From Flavobacteriia bacterium (lineage in GTDB: Bacteria > Bacteroidota > Bacteroidia > Flavobacteriales > Flavobacteriaceae), in the NCBI GenBank assembly GCA_018500075.1, contig JAHBAN010000130.1, positions 1-31,817 of the forward strand: 31,817 nucleotides of DNA, written 5' to 3'. A program made the position numbers and the translations under genes. Under the pieces are notes generated by a model. It had not been told where the DNA came from and ran no database searches. It worked only from the letters and a program-made list of their open reading frames with translations. Positions 30,068 through 31,817 of the stretch are shown piece after piece (the first letter of the stretch is position 1; each line of letters starts with the position of its first letter).

Positions 30068-31303
30068 ATGACGCATTCAGACGCACAATCGCAAGAGCTT
30101 CCCCCGCTCAAAGCCGTCACGGTCAGCCGTGATGTGCAGAACTTTGATCTGCTGATCGAAGATATGGAAAGCGCATTGGGAGAAGCTTGGGGCGACATCG
30201 GATTCAAAGAAGCGCGTCACTTTTTCGAACAGCCCGAAGCCGAAGCCCTCGACTTTGTGGCGCTTGCGCTGGATGCCGAGGATGAAGACAAAACAATTTT
30301 CCTGAGCGAAATCGTCAAATCAGCCAAATCAAAAGGCTTTAAGGTCATCGTGATCGCCGAAGATGTCACGCCGGCCGCCCTTCACCAGCTTTTGCGCGAC
30401 GGGGCCGACGAATTTGTGCCCTATCCCCTGCCCGAAGGCGAGCTTCACGCCGCCATCGACCGTCTCAAAGCGCCCGCAGCCGCCGCCGCAGTCGCCGCCG
30501 CGCCCGTAGCGGCCGGCCCCGGCAAAAAAGAAGGGGTGATCATCGCAACCCATGGCCTCGCAGGCGGCACAGGGGCCACAACGCTGGCCGTCAACCTCGC
30601 CTTCGAACTGGCCACAGTCGATAAGAAAAAGCCGCCCAAAGTTTGCCTGATTGATCTTGATCTCCAGTTCGGCTCGATCGCAACCTATCTTGATCTGCCC
30701 CGCCTTGAGCCGGTGTTCGAGCTTTGGACCGACACCGAAAGCATGGATGACGGGATGCTGAAAGACGCGCTTGTGGGCTTTGAAGACCGCCTCAGCGTCT
30801 TCACCGCGCCCTCCGACATGATCCCGCTTGATCTCATCACATCCGAAGATGTGACCCGCGTGCTCGATATGGCCGCGACACATTTTGACTATGTGATCGT
30901 CGATATGCCCAAAACCCTCGTGCAATGGTCGGAGGCTGTTTTGCGCAAGGCGGCGGTCTATTTTGCAATGCTCGAGCTTGATATGCGCTCGGCCCAAAAC
31001 GCCCTGCGCCTCGTGCGCGCCCTTCAAGCCGAAGACCTGCCCGCCGACAAGCTGCGCTATGTGCTCAATCGCGGGCCGAAATTTACCGATCTCAATGGAA
31101 AATCCCGGATCAAGCGTATGGCCGAAAGCCTTGGCATCAAAATCGAGCTGGTGCTCTCTGATGGCGGCAAGCCAGTCACGCAAGGCGCCGATCATGGCCA
31201 GCCGCTGGCAAACACAGCCGCAAAGAACCCGCTGCGCAAAGACATCGCCAAACTGGCGAGCGATCTTCATGCGCTCGGCCAGTCCGAAGCCAAAGCCGCA
31301 TAA
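30068..31303 (+). CDS. cpaE: Tad pilus ATPase-like protein CpaE (TadZ)
   Basis: Localisation or assembly factor of the Tad pilus, related to MinD/ParA ATPases. The 411 residues have a receiver-like N-terminal domain (about 15-135), an Ala/Pro linker (136-150), and a MinD-like domain from 155. The P-loop region reads GLAGGTGATTLAVN (163-176): the residue before the GG pair is Ala165 where ParA/MinD proteins have the signature lysine, and Ala170 replaces the Walker A lysine. The second motif VCLIDLDLQFGS (Asp196, Asp198) is kept. Atypical Walker boxes are known in TadZ proteins. The ATG at 30068 has GAGGA 8 nt upstream; the open frame upstream lacks a good start. cpaF follows after 12 bp. Confidence 0.94.
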   Translation: MTHSDAQSQELPPLKAVTVSRDVQNFDLLIEDMESALGEAWGDIGFKEARHFFEQPEAEALDFVALALDAEDEDKTIFLSEIVKSAKSKGFKVIVIAEDVTPAALHQLLRDGADEFVPYPLPEGELHAAIDRLKAPAAAAAVAAAPVAAGPGKKEGVIIATHGLAGGTGATTLAVNLAFELATVDKKKPPKVCLIDLDLQFGSIATYLDLPRLEPVFELWTDTESMDDGMLKDALVGFEDRLSVFTAPSDMIPLDLITSEDVTRVLDMAATHFDYVIVDMPKTLVQWSEAVLRKAAVYFAMLELDMRSAQNALRLVRALQAEDLPADKLRYVLNRGPKFTDLNGKSRIKRMAESLGIKIELVLSDGGKPVTQGADHGQPLANTAAKNPLRKDIAKLASDLHALGQSEAKAA

Positions 31304-31315
31304 AGGGGCGCACTG

Positions 31316-31817
31316 ATGTTTTCACGCTACAAAAAAGACGGCACCACAGCCAAGAGCGGCCCCAAAAGCGCCAGCGTTACCCCCCTGCCGCAAAAGGCCG
31401 ATGCGCCAGAGGATCTGACCCCCAAGCCCAAGCCACGCCTGCGCCGCCCGACCTCGGGCATCCCCGCTCAGGCCGGCCCGGTCGACAAAGAAGCCAAACG
31501 CCGCGAGCGGATTGGCGAGCTGAAGCTCGAGCTGCACCGCGAGCTGCTCGACAGCCTCAATCTGGCCGCGCTCGACACCGCATCAGAAGCAGACCTGCGC
31601 GCCGAGATCAACGCCATCACCGATGAGGTCCTCTCGGGCAAAAATGTCGTGCTCAACCGCGATGACCGCGCCACTCTGAACAAAGAGCTTTTTGATGAGG
31701 TCAAGGGCCTTGGCCCGCTCGAAACCCTCCTTCAGGACGAAACCGTCAACGATATTCTGGTGAACGGACCAAAGCAGATTTTTGTCGAGCGTGCCGGCAA
31801 GCTGATGCTCACCGACG
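31316..31817 (+). CDS. cpaF: Tad pilus secretion ATPase CpaF (TadA), N-terminal part
   Basis: Hexameric cytoplasmic ATPase that powers Tad pilus assembly. The first 167 residues are in the window. A basic, Pro-rich, probably flexible segment (1-60) precedes a helical region (KRRERIGELKLELHRELLD), then LVNGPKQIFVERAGKL, the conserved block at the start of the N-terminal sensor domain of the T2SS/T4P ATPase family, preceded by DEVKGLGPLETLLQDETVND. The Walker boxes lie beyond the right edge. The ATG at 31316 is preceded by AAAGGGG and follows cpaE by 12 bp. Only the fragment is seen, but the motif and the gene order make the call firm. Confidence 0.93.
   Translation, partial: MFSRYKKDGTTAKSGPKSASVTPLPQKADAPEDLTPKPKPRLRRPTSGIPAQAGPVDKEAKRRERIGELKLELHRELLDSLNLAALDTASEADLRAEINAITDEVLSGKNVVLNRDDRATLNKELFDEVKGLGPLETLLQDETVNDILVNGPKQIFVERAGKLMLTD

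Overview
The window is a stretch of alphaproteobacterial chromosome, most likely from a marine Rhodobacteraceae (Roseobacter-type) bacterium. The evidence is the GC-rich, Ala-rich coding, many 1-4 bp start/stop overlaps, a carnitine-catabolism block of the cdhA/BKACE type, a cytochrome aa3 oxidase cluster in the order coxB-ctaB-orf-ctaG-coxC-surf1 without subunit I, and a Tad pilus locus with an OmpA-type lipoprotein. No species can be named. I saw no phage, insertion sequence, CRISPR, tRNA or rRNA.

Layout. 1-3129: a four-gene minus-strand carnitine operon (3-dehydrocarnitine cleavage enzyme, lipocalin-like lipoprotein, Cys-rich lipoprotein, carnitine dehydrogenase running off the left edge), divergent from a GlxA/CdhR-type regulator. 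3155-6108: a REP-like hairpin element, an aldo/keto reductase, a 15-bp tandem repeat and a SulP anion transporter. 6294-8537: an 11-bp-phased GTGCAC triplet, then methylthioadenosine phosphorylase, a LysE/RhtB exporter and adenine phosphoribosyltransferase (MTA/adenine salvage). 8546-9973: TldD, divergent from the oxidase genes across a perfect FNR-type box. 10169-17675: oxidase structural and assembly genes, then a translationally coupled chain surf1-thrC-M16 peptidase-GNAT. 17680-23034: FAD-linked dehydrogenase, dprA and topA. 23146-24484: the two subunits of a 3-oxoacid CoA-transferase, closed by a strong terminator. 24704-25576: a lytic transglycosylase on the minus strand. 25929-31817: a Tad (Flp) pilus locus with two small pilins, cpaB, cpaC, an OmpA-like lipoprotein, cpaE and the start of cpaF (right edge).

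How the parts connect. The carnitine block makes acetoacetate and betainyl-CoA; the CoA-transferase 21 kb away could activate that acetoacetate. mtnP and apt are consecutive steps of purine salvage. The oxidase cluster supplies CuA subunit II, subunit III, heme O synthase, the CuB copper chaperone and Surf1. The transglycosylase next to the Tad locus could open peptidoglycan for the pilus machine.

Most of the window is ordinary core genome. The signals worth a second look are mainly non-coding or small: two unrelated intergenic arrays with exact 11-bp (one helical turn) period, a 15-bp tandem array, paired pilins with Asp-Trp in place of Glu-Tyr, a CpaE whose P-loop has lost both lysines, and two uncharacterised lipoproteins inside the carnitine operon. 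I did not find a clearly new defence, mobile or biosynthetic system.
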